Positions 6,238-6,485 of a stretch of DNA of 6,485 nt are shown here, piece by piece; position 1 is the first letter of the stretch; every line of letters starts with the position of its first letter. The notes under the pieces were generated by a model. That model worked only from the letters and a program-made list of their open reading frames with translations. It ran no database searches and was not told where the DNA came from. Where the stretch lies: NCBI GenBank assembly GCA_007121755.1, contig SKJZ01000183.1:1-6485 (forward strand). The letters run 5' to 3'. The position numbers and the translations under genes were made by a program. This DNA is from Halorhodospira sp. GTDB taxonomy: Bacteria; Pseudomonadota; Gammaproteobacteria; Nitrococcales; Halorhodospiraceae.

Positions 6238-6485
6238 AAACGAGCGGCGATCCGCCGCCTCCCCGGAGGGAGCGGGGCCGGTGGGCCGTTTCGGCCCTTA
6301 CGGCGGGCGGTTCGTCTCCGAGACCTTGATCGGTCCTCTGGAAGCGCTGACGGCGGCCTATGACGAGGCGCGCCGCGATCCGGGATTCCAGGCGGAGATC
6401 GACCGCGATCTGCGCGACTTCGTCGGCCGGCCCACCCCGCTCTATTTCGCCGAGCGGCTGACCCGGCGCGTCGGCGGGGCCCGGA
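6221..6485 (+). CDS. trpB: tryptophan synthase beta subunit, N-terminal part (partial, 3' end outside window)
   Basis: TrpB makes L-tryptophan from indole and serine with pyridoxal phosphate, in complex with TrpA. The 88 complete visible codons include FGPYGGRFVSETL, the signature N-terminal strand, and DFVGRPTPLYFAERLTRRVGGA. The window ends just before the PLP-lysine region. I place the start at GTG 6221: GAGGTGG at 6211-6217 is a good ribosome-binding site and the overlap with trpF is normal for an operon. This leaves about 23 residues of Ser/Ala/Glu-rich sequence before FGPYGG, slightly long for the family. GTG at 6281 (Met-Gly-Arg-Phe-Gly) is an alternative, with GGGAG at 6268-6272 8 nt upstream. 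Identity is certain, the start less so. Confidence 0.95.
   Translation, partial: MSATVENERRSAASPEGAGPVGRFGPYGGRFVSETLIGPLEALTAAYDEARRDPGFQAEIDRDLRDFVGRPTPLYFAERLTRRVGGAR

Noticed and set aside
1..6485. Phage, insertion sequence, CRISPR, tRNA or toxin-antitoxin content
   Set aside because: No terminal inverted repeats, transposase motifs, spaced direct repeats, cloverleaf-like sequence or small gene pairs were seen. All coding space is taken by housekeeping genes in a conserved order.

Overview
This window looks like chromosomal core-genome DNA from a high-GC gammaproteobacterium. Six genes lie head to tail on the + strand: 3' end of leuB, asd, fimV, an EcfT/CbiQ-like membrane protein, truA, trpF and the 5' end of trpB (seven loci counting both partial ends). 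The leuB-asd-fimV-truA-trpF order is the well-known gammaproteobacterial arrangement seen, for example, in Pseudomonas. Here trpB follows trpF directly, an order I associate with Chromatiales / Ectothiorhodospiraceae-type genomes. The high GC content (judged by eye, not counted), very acidic FimV and Arg/Ala-rich proteins fit that group, perhaps a Halorhodospira-like organism. The genus is a guess.

Layout: 1-531 is the C-terminal half of 3-isopropylmalate dehydrogenase (leucine synthesis). A 119-nt gap (532-650) without a convincing terminator or promoter leads to asd (651-1673), a type II aspartate-semialdehyde dehydrogenase for Lys/Thr/Met and diaminopimelate. After 18 nt comes fimV (1692-4079), a LysM/TPR inner-membrane polar hub protein with a signal peptide, coiled coil, Pro/Glu linkers and a strongly acidic cytoplasmic part. 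Two nt after its stop begins an orphan T-component-like membrane protein (4082-4753), which overlaps truA (4750-5535) by the four bases ATGA. A 75-nt gap holds a possible promoter and a stem-loop. TrpF follows from a TTG start (5611-6237), and trpB (from 6221) overlaps it by 17 nt and runs off the window.

Functionally the region combines amino-acid biosynthesis (Leu, Asp family, Trp), a tRNA pseudouridine synthase, and a cell-pole/type IV pilus organiser. Spacing suggests two transcription units: asd-fimV-ecfT-like-truA, and trpF-trpB onward. The least explained item is the EcfT-like gene, which has no ATPase or substrate-binding partner in the window and lacks the usual ATPase-coupling motifs. 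I see no mobile elements, CRISPR arrays, tRNAs or rRNAs, and no clear new multi-gene system.
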